Assembly: GCA_001792895.1 (NCBI GenBank) | Contig: MARA01000006.1 | Span: 2,108,001 to 2,172,000, forward strand | Direction of reading: 5' to 3' | Length of the DNA: 64,000 nucleotides | From: Lentinus brumalis | Lineage: Eukaryota > Basidiomycota > Agaricomycetes > Polyporales > Polyporaceae | Shown: piece after piece, positions 46,573-58,208 of the stretch | Numbering within the stretch: position 1 is the first letter of the stretch | How the letters are laid out: each line of letters opens with the position of its first letter | Notes under the pieces: generated by a model | Told to the model about the DNA's origin: nothing | Seen by the model: the letters and a program-made list of their open reading frames with translations, nothing else | The model's database searches: none | Translations under genes and position numbers: made by a program

Positions 46573-49500
46573 ATGGGTCTTTGCTTTTCATGCTGCCGAG
46601 ATGACACCGCCGACGACCACGATCACGATCCTCTCTTGTCGCACGACCGACGCGTGCCATCATATACCGACAACCCGCTTCCCCATCCGAAAAACCATCT
46701 GGACAAGCTTGCAGATCTCGTGGCCGCGCTTCACGCTGGCAAGCTGCCGTCGCAGGACCAGGTCAACCGGGCCTTAAGACACGCGCTGGCATCGGACGTG
46801 CTCCACATGCACTCGGGTGAAGCAGAGGGGCGTCCACCCGGAGAGGCGGAGGAAGAGGAACTCAACGAGGCTGGCAAGGAGGTTCTGGGCAGCATGAGGA
46901 ATGCTTTGCAAGCTTTATTGGAATTCGGAATGGAGAAGAACGGTGAGTCGTCTTTAGGCAGAGTTTGCGAACCACGAGAGCTTTGGCGAGAGTTCACGCC
47001 ACTGTCATGCTTCCCCCCTCGCCGACGCTGCACGCCTTCCGACTCCTTGACCGCCTGGCGCGGTGGCGTGTCGTCCCGGGGTGGTTGGACGATATGCATC
47101 CGCCTGTAAATATTCACTGCACGAGCTCGTTCAAGACGAGCTTGTTCCAGGTGACCAGCTCGGTGTGCGTGGTGAGCACTAGTGCTTGAGCTGAAGGAGA
47201 TATACGTTCATGGCAGAGTAGCGGACAGTAGTCAACGCGAGGGCGGACAAGTGTCTTGACAGTGGGCGGAGGGTGGACAGCGCGCACGGTTACGCTTTCC
47301 ACCCATCCGGTCACCATGATCATCATGTGACCGACTCCTCGCCGGGGCGATCCATGGAGATGATTCCCAGTCGTTTGAACGTTCTCTCTCTGCTGGTGAC
47401 ATGGGACGTCTCCTTACACTGCACTGCAAGATGACAACAGGGTCCAGGATCTGGTATACCAACTGCGACACATAACATCTACGCCTGTGCGCGCAGATGT
47501 GGCCGTCGAGGCTACACACCCGGGCAACCTCGACATCAACGCGATCGGTAAGCAGTCTTCGTTCTTATCAAAACACGAAGGGACAAGACAAAACTCTGCA
47601 CGCAGCGCAAGAGCTTCCTGCGCAAGAAGAGGCAGTAGAGGACGCCGCTGCGCTGCTCCGATCCGCGTATACCGTTGTCTACATCCTCGCCACTTCTGCC
47701 GCCTTCCGGCTCATCCTTTCCGATGTCTTGCTTGTCGCGCGCGAGACGGTCGCAGACGTTGCAGCTCGCGTGGAAGTCGTGGCAGCTACAGTGGAGAAGG
47801 CCGCGGGAGAGGTCGAGGAGACTGTCCGTCCGGGCAGAGGTACCATCGCAGATGTCAGGAGCACAGCTGCTGAAGCGGGCGAGAAGGTATCCGAAGAGCT
47901 CATGGGAGAAGGCATCGTCGGCCAGCAGCTCGACGAGTTACGTGCGAATATACAACACCAAAGCCCCGAGGAGCTCAAGGCGGCAGTGATCCGTCGCTTG
48001 CAGGAGGTGAGCGTGCTACTTGATACTCTGTGCAACGACGGGCTCACGACTTCTGTTTAGGCCATCGCACGGGCGCATAGCCAGCCGTCCTTCCAAGGTG
48101 CCCTCCGTACCATTCTCGCCCTCTCGCGCAAGTACGCTGCGAAAGTTCGTGTGGCGGCGTCCGTCGCGTCCGACGCAGAGGCGCCTACGTTCAAGGTCAC
48201 GCCAGTCGTATGGGCCGACCCGTCCCTCGCTCGGGCCCTCAGCGACCTCAAGGTACTCCTCGAACGCGTCGCATCTGGGCGGTCGGTCGACCCCCTCCTC
48301 GGGGCTCTCCAAGCTCTCGTGCTCGACATCGTGAGTGCACCCGCCGATGCGCTCTCCGAGAGTCCGAACAAGACTGCGATGCGGGAGTGGTTCTCTGCTC
48401 TAGGCGACTGGCTCGACCGCGCACTTGACGATCCCAGCTTCGCATCGTCGAAGATCGGACGAGTGCGGATCGAGTTCCTGTACGACGAGGCGCGGCGGAT
48501 CGTCGACCGGTCGCTTTCGGACCCGGATGCGCAGTGGGTCCATCACATTCAAACACTGATCAGCGAGCTCGATGCGTTCGCCACTGGCTTGCAGAAGGAC
48601 CGGAATACGCAGAACCTCATCGGTGCGCTATCCCACCTGGCGACCTCGCTTGCTGGGGTGACTGCGACCGCGCTGTGGACCGCCCCCGAGATTGCCCGCA
48701 ATCGCGCAGAACGGGCTAAGCGGGATGCACTGAGGGGTTTTGTGCTGTGGCTGCTCCCGCGCATTCTACGAGCCGCGAGTGCGATCCCGATGCCGCGCGT
48801 CGAATTCGTGAACAGCACGGTCGAGGCTGCGATTGACGCTCTGCTACTCACTGCCCCCCGTAGCGGCTCAAGGGGCGAAACTCTCGGCGTGCAGGCTTCG
48901 CTGGTCCCAGATCGCATACGGGTGGAGAACTGGAACGAGGTCGTGGTCGAGGTGGACAATACCCTCGTGGATGGTTATACCCCGCATAGGAGTTCGAGCT
49001 CTCTCATGACGCTCTTTGCCGGCACGAGTCACTCCGCCGACCACGCACACCAGTCTATTCTACAGGAGTCACGGACGAGGACACAGACACGGACGCGGAC
49101 ACGAGCGCGGATACACGTTGAAGGCATGCGCGTCTCCGCTCATGACGTCGCGTACTATGTACTATACAAGGGCGCGCGATGCTGCGGGATGCCTCTCCCA
49201 TGCACGTCGTACGAGGACGAAGGGCTCATCAGCATTGACGTCGGCGAGCCATCTCCGCATTCACACCCCGCGTCATCGGCAGGCACCGGCCTGAATTTCG
49301 ACGTCGAGCTCGAGTTCGACACCGCTTCGTCCTCTCGCCGGGACTCTAGCTGGCTATCGTTCCTCACGGGGGACCCTCCGACGGACGACGGCCACGGGAA
49401 GGACGCGAATATACAGCCTCAGCCGCTCTTCAAGGTGACAGACGTGCGCGTGGACGTCCCGGGGCTGAACATCTCGCTCACGCGGAGCAAGCACTGGCTG

Positions 49501-50211
49501 CTCAACTCGCTGCTCGTGCAGCCGCTCGCCGGGCCCTTGGTGCGTACGGCGGTGGGCTGGGTCTTGCGTGGACAGATACGGGGCGCGTTGGAGGCCGCAG
49601 CGGACTTCGGAGGTCGGCTGCGGACGAGGGCACGCAGCAAGGCGGCCGGATCTGACGGAGCAAGTGCTTACGAACGCAGTGCGGGCGCGGAAGACTGGTG
49701 GGATGCGCTCCTCGAGGAGGTCGGGATGTCGAACCATGGAAGTGCTGACGAAGGCGATAACGAAGAGACAGATTCCGACCTGTCTTCCGACGACGACGCG
49801 GACGAGACGGATCCGCTTGTGGAGACGCATACGCGGGCGACCGTGCAGGGTGTTGTGCGCACGACGGTCACGCAGGCTTCGCCGTCCGCCGAGCCCGAGG
49901 AGAGTGTCCTCGCTGTCGGGATCGGGGCGCAGGTCCTTCCCGGGAAGGGTGGGCCGTATGGAGCCGAGGCCTCGGAGGTGCTCGAGGACGGGGTGGAGGG
50001 CGTGAAGGTGCGCGCTTTAGAGGAGACGCGGGAGGTGGTGGAGGATGTTGCGCGGGCGGAGGAGGGCGCGGAGGACGCAGTGAGGGAGGGCGTGGAGCGG
50101 GCTGTGCGGGTGAGAGAGGAGCTGGACGGTGCGCGTGGAAGGGGGCAGGTGCGGGAGAGGGTCGAGAGGCGGAGAAAGGGGTGGAGGAGCGCTGCGTTTG
50201 ACATTTGGTGA
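46573..50211 (+). CDS. HAM1-like BPI/LBP-fold lipid-binding protein
   Basis: Four exons (46573-46942, 47431-47547, 47588-48006, 48061-50211) give 1018 residues. The family (HAM1-like N- and C-terminal domains, about 900-1000 residues in most fungi) has BPI-type lipid-binding folds and is linked to membrane lipid handling; function is poorly known. The start MGLCFSCC has Gly-2 and four nearby Cys/Ser positions, a good N-myristoylation and palmitoylation signal. Family blocks: ALRHALASDVL near the start, GNLDINAIG, ALRTILALSRKYA, VRVENWNEVVVEVDN-type beta strands, VTDVRVDVPGLNISLTRSKH, and a C-terminal amphipathic Glu/Arg-rich tail. The first intron (488 bases) is long for this region. A 16-residue Arg/Thr tract (RTRTQTRTRTRARI) interrupts the lipid-binding half at about 49077-49112. 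No frame break. Confidence 0.87.
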
Positions 50212-51120
50212 TTGAGTGCTAGTGAGTGCGTCGTAATGCTTGTTATCTCTCGTTCTAATCTCATTCGAGTCTGGCACTGGAAGCAGCGGCCAAGGCCAAG
50301 AGAGCTCTGTGGACCGTTGCACACTAAGCGGTGTCACACTCTGACGTAGCTGCAAGATGACATGCCGGACGTCTGATGATGTCCTCTCAACTCACGAATA
50401 TCGAGACGCATCTACTCGAGCGGCAAACGACCGCTCAGGAGATTAACGAGGCGGTGCTCCATGTCGAGTCTAACATGATGCATGAAGCTACATACACGGC
50501 CGCACAGTTGCTCATTGCTCATTAGTCTGCCGGTTTCACCTTGCAGTATGGCACGGTACAGTTCCCCGTCACCTGGAACCAACATCCTCGTTCGGAACGG
50601 TACGTGATGCGGTTGAGTTGACGGTCGGGCCTCGGCGGATATGGTGAATTCTTCGAGTCGTATCCCGCAGGGACTTACCAGCCGCACGGTGAGTGACGAA
50701 TGGCGATGTCCCAGCCATATGCATAAGCAGCCAGAACATCTCGGAGAGCAGACCCGCTCGCAGTGACAGGTTCCACGGTCAAGCGGCCCGGCTGCCGTAG
50801 TCGGCGCCTGTACATTCATCAGTTTCGAGCGTCACTTGCGCGTCGCATCCAACCACCATCTTGGTTCGAAACAGTGAGTGAAAGGGCTGGCCCCGCGTCT
50901 TGTGTTGACGAACACAGAACACATTCACAGGTCGAACTCTGAAGCGTCTCGTCACGTCTATCTGAGCGGTATGCCTCCCGATCTACCGCTTCAAATTGTA
51001 GCTTGGAGTCAAGTTCAGCGCTGGTGTTCGAGTCAGCCGTCTCGCGGGCTTCAACTCGGATTGCGTCGTATTGGTCACGTTCACGACAACGCATCGCCGC
51101 TTAGTCGAGGTCTACCTCGC
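50212..51120. other. Intergenic, 5' part of a segmental duplication
   Basis: Parts of this stretch resemble the DNA upstream of the broken copy at 56.4 kb: CATCCTCGTTCGGAACGGTACGTG near 50588 versus CATCCTCGTTCGGACGGTACGTG near 56378. No gene was recognised. Confidence 0.5.
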
Positions 51121-52240
51121 ATGTTCGCATCTCTAGGCGCGGCGGCAGGCGGCGCTCCTCCCGACGACACTCCGAGCAAACCCGAACGTGGGCGGCCGCT
51201 TAGCGGCTCCTCTACCGTTATCGGCACCCTGGACCCTATGAAGCTCACCTCAAAAGATTATCTTGCGTCCGTGTCTTGGGCCACCAGAGGCTCCAGTGCT
51301 TCAAATTTCCACCTCAACGTCAATCAGTATCATGACGGCCGCCCGCGAGTGTCCCTGGTGCAGCCCACTTCACAACGGGATCTAGACCATCTTCAAAGCA
51401 AGATCGGCGGCTTCCTGTACTACCATCAACCTCCTCGTGCTCCACCCCTTGCAGGGGAGCTTCGGTTTCGTCTCACCGCCTCCCGCGATCCTGCTAGCTT
51501 TTCTTCCGGGGTCGATATGACGAATAAACGCGAAGTTCCCTGGTGCATTCCCCTTCCCGCTATTGCCGGAAATCAGACGTTTGCCTCAGTCAGACACATC
51601 CTCACCGCCGTCGATGCCACTGTCCCTCAGCAATTGATGGATCTCGCACGTAAACACTATCATAAATTCCTCTCTGGCAATCTGATGGGCACGCGACACC
51701 TGCATGCGTTCGGTCAACCGTTCGACATACCTCTCGACAGAGGCAAACTTGTGTTTGCAGTTGTTGGCAAGGACCGTGTAGCATATGCGAAGCTCAAGAA
51801 TATCTTATCTTTTCACACTGGGAGTCCGCGCCCCGGAGACTCGGAGCCCCTCGAGCGCCACTTCCCCGTATCAGGTCAGCCTGTCACGCACGTTACCCCT
51901 ACTGTCCGCCGAGCGAGCTGACGCTCCGCTCTCAACAGGGACAGTTATATGTTGCTTTGAACCGTCTTCGCTTCAGGAGCACTCCGGAAAGCGCGTCGTA
52001 GTTCTGCGCGTGCTGCGCTCCCTCGAGTGGGATCCCATACGGCCCAATCCAACATACACTGGACCCCCGATCCCTCCCGAACTCTGCCCGCAAGCAGGTC
52101 AGCTTTTTATGACGTTCCGTTACCGGAAGCCGCGGGTATGGGCACTGGATGTGGACCGTTCAGGATGGAAGCGGTCGAACACTGCTGCTCCGTTCGCCAT
52201 TCTCTTCGAGAATGCACTCGAATACGGCTCCTCGGCCTGA
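51121..52240 (+). CDS. Orphan protein, intact member of a local duplicated pair
   Basis: Exons 51121-51874 and 51939-52240 give 351 residues with all phases closing. The protein starts MFASLGAAAGGAPPDDT, and no known domain is recognised. Conserved-looking blocks shared with the broken copy at 56649: LDPMKLTSKDYLASVSW, GGFLYYHQPPRAPPLAGELR, RFRLTAS, VPQQLMDLARKHYHKF and HLHAFGQPFDIPLD. The C-terminal exon continues with LRSLEWDPIRPNP and a last block, QLFMTFRYRKPRVWALDVDR. The broken copy lacks an equivalent of this exon. Its position beside a HET-domain gene, with copies on both sides, suggests an accessory or non-self-recognition locus, which is inference. The reading frame agrees across both exons, so a real gene is likely. 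Confidence 0.7.
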
Positions 52241-53206
52241 CGGGGTACCACGCCCGAGTCCACACCGGCCACCATCCTACTCCCTGATACAGTCGCTGTG
52301 TACTCGGGTACCTCCCCCGAACATCCTCCTACCACGTACCATACAACCTACCGCCGTTCTTCCTCATCTTTGTCACATTTCGAATTCTCGACTCTCGACT
52401 CTTCTCCGCTCGACCTCGGTTAATCCCTCACGTCGGTGTGGTTCTGGTGCAACGTCCGGTCTTCCAAAGGCCGACTCACATCTTGCGCGGATGCGACGAG
52501 CAACTGCGCTGCTATCACGCGTATCCCGCGGAGTAATCAGGCTCGATCTCTTCGCCGCCAGTTCAGCTTCTCCCATTCGAGCAGTTCATCAGTCTCGACG
52601 GCGAGCTCCTCCCGCGTGCATATACCGCGTCAACAGTAGGCTCCAGCGGACTGAAGCTCGACGTCGAGCTCGGACTGGGACTCGAACCGACTTTACTTCC
52701 TCAGGCTCTCCCCGCAGGTACTCGAGCTCGCTATTGTTCCTTACTGAATACTCGCTCGCGGACGATGTTGATACCGACTCGGATGTCGCAGATCCGCAGC
52801 CGCAGCCATGGCGGACATGCGCGCCAACCTCCAGGGGCTGCGTCTCGCTCCCACGAAGCAGGCACTCATTGCTCCTACAGCCAGGCGCGGCATGGTTGGC
52901 GAGTCTGGCAGTGTGCCCTGTATCGCGTGTCCCACGGCTTCTATACTTCTGTCATGGCGTGAGAGGACGGCGCTGCAACGGGTGCCACACGAGGCATACG
53001 TGAACCTTAGGTGCTGCGTAACACTCCTCGCCTCTCCTACTTTGGATCCATCGACTCGCTCTCCTACTTCCTTCACTCGAGTCTCCAGCTGTCTATCCCG
53101 GCGGACGGTAACATTGGGAGCGCGAGCGGCAACAGTGTGAGATTTACTTACTCGGTCGGAGTACTGGCGGGATGCTGACATCGCTGTAGGTACTGCATCC
53201 CACACC
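52241..53206. other. Intergenic upstream of the HET gene
   Basis: No gene is supported. Several frames are open (for example 52149-53003) without motifs. A short stretch at 52635-52700 reads GLKLDVELGLGLEPTLL in one frame but lacks splice or frame support on either side. Confidence 0.45.
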
Positions 53207-55609
53207 ATGCGCCTCATCGTCACCGACACCGGGCAGTTCGTCGAGATCAACGATCCCGCTCAATATGTATACGCCATTCTCTCGCATACTTGGGTTACCG
53301 ACAAGCCCGAACAGTCATTTCGAGAAGTCAGAGAGATACAGAGCGCTGTGGGGATCCCAATCCTTCCGGAATCCGCGCTCGACGAGGAATTCTTTACCCG
53401 TATCATTCGCACATCTGACTCGAAATCTACATCCCTCCGTGCAGAATCCGTGCTGGACGAGGACATTGTCGAGAGCTTCGTTTGTAGTATCGTTCCTCCA
53501 TCTGAATTTCCCTCGAGCTCCGCATCCCCCGAAACCCACGCTCTCAGCTCCTCCTGTGAGAAGGTACGGACCGCCGTTACACGCTGGGGAAAGGAGATGC
53601 AGCGCTCTGTTGCACCTGTAATCAAGGCTCTTTCTCACCGTGCTCGCCCATTGCACACTGGTCCTACGTCTTCGACGCTAGACCCATCCGGTTCTACCAA
53701 AATCATGCTCGCTTCCTCCGTGCACCCAAATGCTACGGGCGTCGATCTCTCCTCGCATGTGCCGACTCGACTATCCATCCTAGACCAACCAAGATTATCC
53801 TGGAAGATCAAGGGAGCGTGCGCCGTCGCCCGTGCGTACGGCTATCGTCTTGTGTGGATCGACTCATGCTGTATCGAGAAGGAGAGCAGCGCTGAGCTCT
53901 CCGAGGCGATCAACTCAATGTTCAGCTGGTACCGTTGCGCGACCGTATGTTTCGCATTTATCCCCGACCTCCCCTCGATCTTGTCGGCACTAGTTACGAC
54001 GACGCCGCGAGAGTTGTCAAGAGTCTTCGCGACGATTGCAGGTGGTTTAAGCGGGGTTGGACCTTGCAAGAGCTAATCGCCCCACGGGAGGTGGTCTTTC
54101 TGGGCAAGGATTGGCGATTCGTTGGGGCCAAGTCGGAGCTGGCGTACTTACTCGCTGCAGTGACGGGCATCGAAGCCGAAATCCTCACGCACCAGAAACG
54201 CTTGGACGCAGTGAGCGTCGCGGATCGAATGGGCTGGGCGTCGGACCGGGAGACCACGAGGGCGGAGGACCGGGCATACTCCTTATTCGGGATCTTCGGG
54301 ATCAACTTGCCCATCATCTACGGCGAGGGAGATCGTGCGTTCCTCCGGCTGCAGAAAGAGATATTGCAGGCCATACCTGATCAAAGCTTGTTTATCTGGA
54401 GTCGCGATATCTTTGGAAGCTACGACTTGGGCTCGGTACTATCGTCAGAGCAGCCCGGGTTGCGTCAGGCTGCGTGGGTCACTGCGTCGGACGAGGGCGA
54501 CCTTCTAGCAGACTCTCCACACCTTTTTCGACCAGACGTTTCTCGCGATCTCTATTTTAGCTATCTACCCCTCGGACCAGGTCGCGTTGTATCCAGAATC
54601 CGCGCTGTACCTCCAAGGTTACTGGCGGGCCGCCTAGGAATACCCGAACTACATCCCTCGTATGCCATCACTCCCCATGGTGTCCATACCGACCTTCCTC
54701 TCATCCGGATCGCAGACATCCCGTTCATCGATGTGCACCAGGAGCGCGGCAAATCTGAGGAGGCATATCTGGCTGTGTTGGCGTGCGAGGCAACTCAGTG
54801 GCCAAATTCTCTAGTGGCCATGATATGCACTGTGCAGGACGATGTGCAGGAGATGGGAGATGGTTCTGCGCGGAAGTCTCTCTCCAAGTCCCGTCTATAC
54901 AAAGGTGGCCGCGGCCAAATCCGCCGACGCAATCATCCATTCGTCATCCTAGCACCGGAGTTCGTCGAGCAAGTTCGCAATGTACCGGAGCTATTGCGCG
55001 TGAGTCAAGTCTCCATACCCCTCACTAGCGCGTCAAGCTCCGAGTTGCCGAAACTATCACACATACCTGGCTTCATACCCGAGCGTCGCGGACCACACCT
55101 ACAGAACAGACGTGTTCTGGAGAAATCGGGATATGTCGTAGCCATGACTTCCCGGATCTATCATCCTCCATGGACAACTTCCGGCCGCGCTTCGGTCGTC
55201 TTCGTACAGATATCCAGAGACGCATTTTCAGTCCAGGTCAAGCTTACTGTACTATATCGGCATATGCGGATAGAGCGCCTCACGGTGGCTGTCGGGGAGG
55301 AATCTGACCGGTGGCGATCCGTATTCTTCGTCGACTGAACGAGGATCTGAGCCGCTTGCTACTTTCTACCCTCTACGAGATCGCGTTGAGAAGACTGGAT
55401 CAGACGTGGCTTTGCAAGACGTCCGTGTTCCCTTCCACGGCACTTCAGGACCCGAGGTCACTCTCCGGATCGTACTTTCCGAGGACTATCACCTTCGTAC
55501 ATACCTCCTGCATTTGGAAGTCCTTGGATTCGAAGCTGCACGACGTGACCACTTGCGGGTACTTGAGGGTGATACTGCTATTAGTACTGAACCACGACTT
55601 ATGTTGTAG
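53207..55609 (+). CDS. HET-domain protein with serine-rich insertion; frame breaks
   Basis: The main body runs 53207-55338 (710 residues after repairing one base) and probably continues to 55609. HET blocks are in order: YVYAILSHTWVTD, LVWIDSCCIEKESSAELSEA, INSMFSWYRCATVCFAF, RWFKRGWTLQELIAP, RFVGAKSELAYLLAAVTGI, SVADRMGWASDRETTRAEDR and AYSLFGIFGINLPIIYGEGD. Between the first and second blocks about 140 Ser/Pro/Thr-rich residues are inserted, where the family normally has about 40. One C is missing at 53971-53974 (FIPDLP/PLDLVGTS). After 55338 the frame that continues best is shifted by +1 (or -2), reading ...VALQDVRVPFHGTSGPEVTL to a stop at 55609; the exact break, around 55290-55330, is unresolved. 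The 51.1 kb gene and its broken copy flank it. Confidence 0.85.
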
Positions 55610-56648
55610 CCATTCGTACGTAGCCCCTTCCATCCGTCTACCGTTCTAACTTCTATTATCTCTTGCGGACTCGTTCGAGGTCCCTGTATCGACACACTGG
55701 CCAGACCAGAGAACGCTCGCCAGTATCGTCGACTTTGGCGTGCGGATCTTCCGGCGGTGCAGGAGTTTTGGTGCCCAAGCCGCGGTCACGCGAGTGGCGG
55801 GGTGTCTAGAGTTTGAGCGACGATGCGAATTTTCGACCTTGCGCAATTCTCGAGCTCGGACAGAGCGGGTAGCTAGGAGGAGGTAGAGCTTCGCTTGCGG
55901 CTGCAGGCTGACGACTCCAACTCTGAGACCTCGGAGCATCGCGCGACCCGGGTGCGTTGAGACGTCCAGTGCGAGCGGCAGGACGAGTTTGCCGTGCGTC
56001 CTGCGCAAGATTGTAAGATACATTAACTAGTGCTGTCAGTAATAGAAGAATGCACAGTAACAGGCGTACCCTGCCTTTTGTGAGGCTCCTGGCGGGCAGC
56101 AACAGAGAACGAGCTCGAGACAATGGCTCATGTTTTACCATGCTGGGGTAATCGCCGGCCATCTGTTTACTCGGGAAGTTGGAGGGGAGTACAAGTATAA
56201 CCACGTAGTGTGCTCGAGTTTTTTTCGTAGCTGTGCTCGGGATGGGATCCAATGAGAAGTTCAAACTTTGTGGTTGATGATGAGGTGCGTGTCCGAGTCG
56301 CCCCCCGCGGCGCCTGAATTTGGCCATCAGTACTAGTCTCACGGTCGCAGTGCTGATCACTTCTGCTTGAACCACCATCCTCGTTCGGACGGTACGTGGT
56401 CTCCGCCTGCACTCGACGTTGTGATGATGCTCATGAGAGCTTTTACCATCACATAAGACTCCGCGCAGAACCATCGAACGGCCATGCGAGGCTCGTCGGA
56501 GCTGGCGTACGCGAGTCATCAATGTATGATGCGGCACAAGTTTCAGCTGCACATTGGCCTTTCAAGGCAATGTTTCGGAATTAATCCTTACAGAACACTT
56601 GCAACACCTCGAGTCCCCTGTCTACCACGCGCTCTCGCATCTCTAGGC
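55610..56648. other. Intergenic between the HET gene and the broken orphan copy
   Basis: No gene was recognised. The last 250 bases share short segments with DNA upstream of the intact copy (50.6 kb). Confidence 0.45.
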
Positions 56649-57362
56649 ATGGCCGCAGGTGGCACTCCTCCAGCGACCTCGAGTGTAAATCAAGCTAGTC
56701 GAGCGCTGAGCGACTCCGGGTACAAGATTCGTACCTTGGACCCAAGGAAGCTCACGCAAGATGACCATCTCGTGTCTGTTCGATGGACACAACCTGGTAC
56801 TCTCCTCAGGGTCAAGGCGTACCCCGATGATCGTGCTCAAATCTACCTCCACCACATCGAGTCGTCACCACAACCACACCCAGACCGCTCGCACAGTACT
56901 CTACAATCAGCGGCTTCCTCTACTACCATCGACCTCCTCGTGCACCACCTCTCGCAGGCGAGCTCCGATTTCGTCTCACCGCCTCAAGCGACCCAGCCAG
57001 CATGACAAGACGCGGAGTTCCGTGGTACATCTCCCTTCAATCCATCCTTGGCTATCAGACATTCGCGCCCGTCCGAAATCTCCTGATCGTCGCGGATCAG
57101 ACCGTCCCTCAGCAAGTGATGGACCTCGCACGGAAACACCGTCGCAGATATAAGTATGTCCGGCGATGTGAGGCGTATGCGACACCTGCATCCGTTTGGC
57201 CAACCGTTTTATCTAGCTTTCGACAATGCCGCGCATGCTTTTACATTTGTCGGCCAGGACCATATAGCGGACGTCAAAATGCAGCACATCTTCCAGGTTT
57301 GCCACGGCGCCACCCGTCACATCGGAGGCGATTCTGCCCAAGACCATTTCCCCTCTTCAGGT
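56649..57362 (+). pseudogene. Broken paralogue of the 51.1 kb orphan gene
   Basis: Aligns along its length with exon 1 of the intact gene: LDPRKLTQDDHLVSVRW, GFLYYHRPPRAPPLAGELR, RFRLTASSDPAS, VPQQVMDLARKH, HLHPFGQPFYLAFD and a final DHFPSSG before a GTCAGC donor-like site. The blocks lie in three different frames (changes near 56880 and 57140), the original start codon is replaced (ATG of copy 1 corresponds to GCT), a six-codon deletion follows DPAS, and no equivalent of exon 2 was found. It is most likely a decayed duplicate, although some of the shifts could be assembly errors like those elsewhere in the window. Confidence 0.7.
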
Positions 57363-58208
57363 CAGCGTGGAGCACGGCTTCACAGGTACGCCGGGTGCCC
57401 GCGTCGACATCTCACTCGTCGCACTACGCACTTTGCTCATGGCGGCCGCCGCCGCAGACACCGTCAGTGCAGATGGACAAGCCACCTCGCACGGCTGAGA
57501 TGTTCCACTGGCACCGGGCGAGGCGTTGGACCATCGGCTGCGCATGCTCGAGGACATCAGTACTTACCATGTGCGGCTGAGCGGTGTAGAACTTCGTTGG
57601 CGAGGGTCCCGCCGCCGCTATACTAGCCCGTCCCGGACGGTCGTCATCCGCGAGACTCGACCTCCGGCAGCCTCCCACCGCTCATGTGTATTACCCTTCT
57701 GACATGCAATGGCAAGGAACGTCGCCGTCTCGGACCTGGCTTCGAGTCTCATCGAGGAAACCGATGAGCAGACGACACCGGCACAATACTTATCAGTATG
57801 CGTCATACATAGTAAGTACGCTGCTGTCCGCTGCCAGTGGTCGCGGGGACTAAGTATATACTTCCCTCGGGCTACTATTTTGCAAGGAATCGTATGCCAG
57901 CTCCCGTCATAGCAGGCCCATAAGTATGACGTAGCTCTATCCGAAGTTTGCAGCAACGTATCGCACGCCGCTTCCGAAGCAAGTAGGTTGGAACTTGAGA
58001 GTATGTGATCATTACATCGCCTACAGAGCGTTCGTTCATAGAGGATACTTCGACTAACACTATAGCGATGCTGTACGTATCCATACTTCAGACTTCAGAA
58101 ACGAGTACAAAACGACGAACAACAAACACGCACGAACACGAACATCACGACACTCGCACATAACAGCATAACTTAACCCCCATCCACCCGCGCACCTCGT
58201 GCGCTCGC
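57363..58208. other. Intergenic
   Basis: No gene is supported. The plus strand has some protein-like frames at 57.36-57.7 kb, but they have stops and no motif. Confidence 0.45.

Noticed and set aside
52149..53003. Plus-strand open frame of 284 codons before the HET gene
   Set aside because: It starts inside the orphan gene's last exon in another frame, and no conserved block was recognised.
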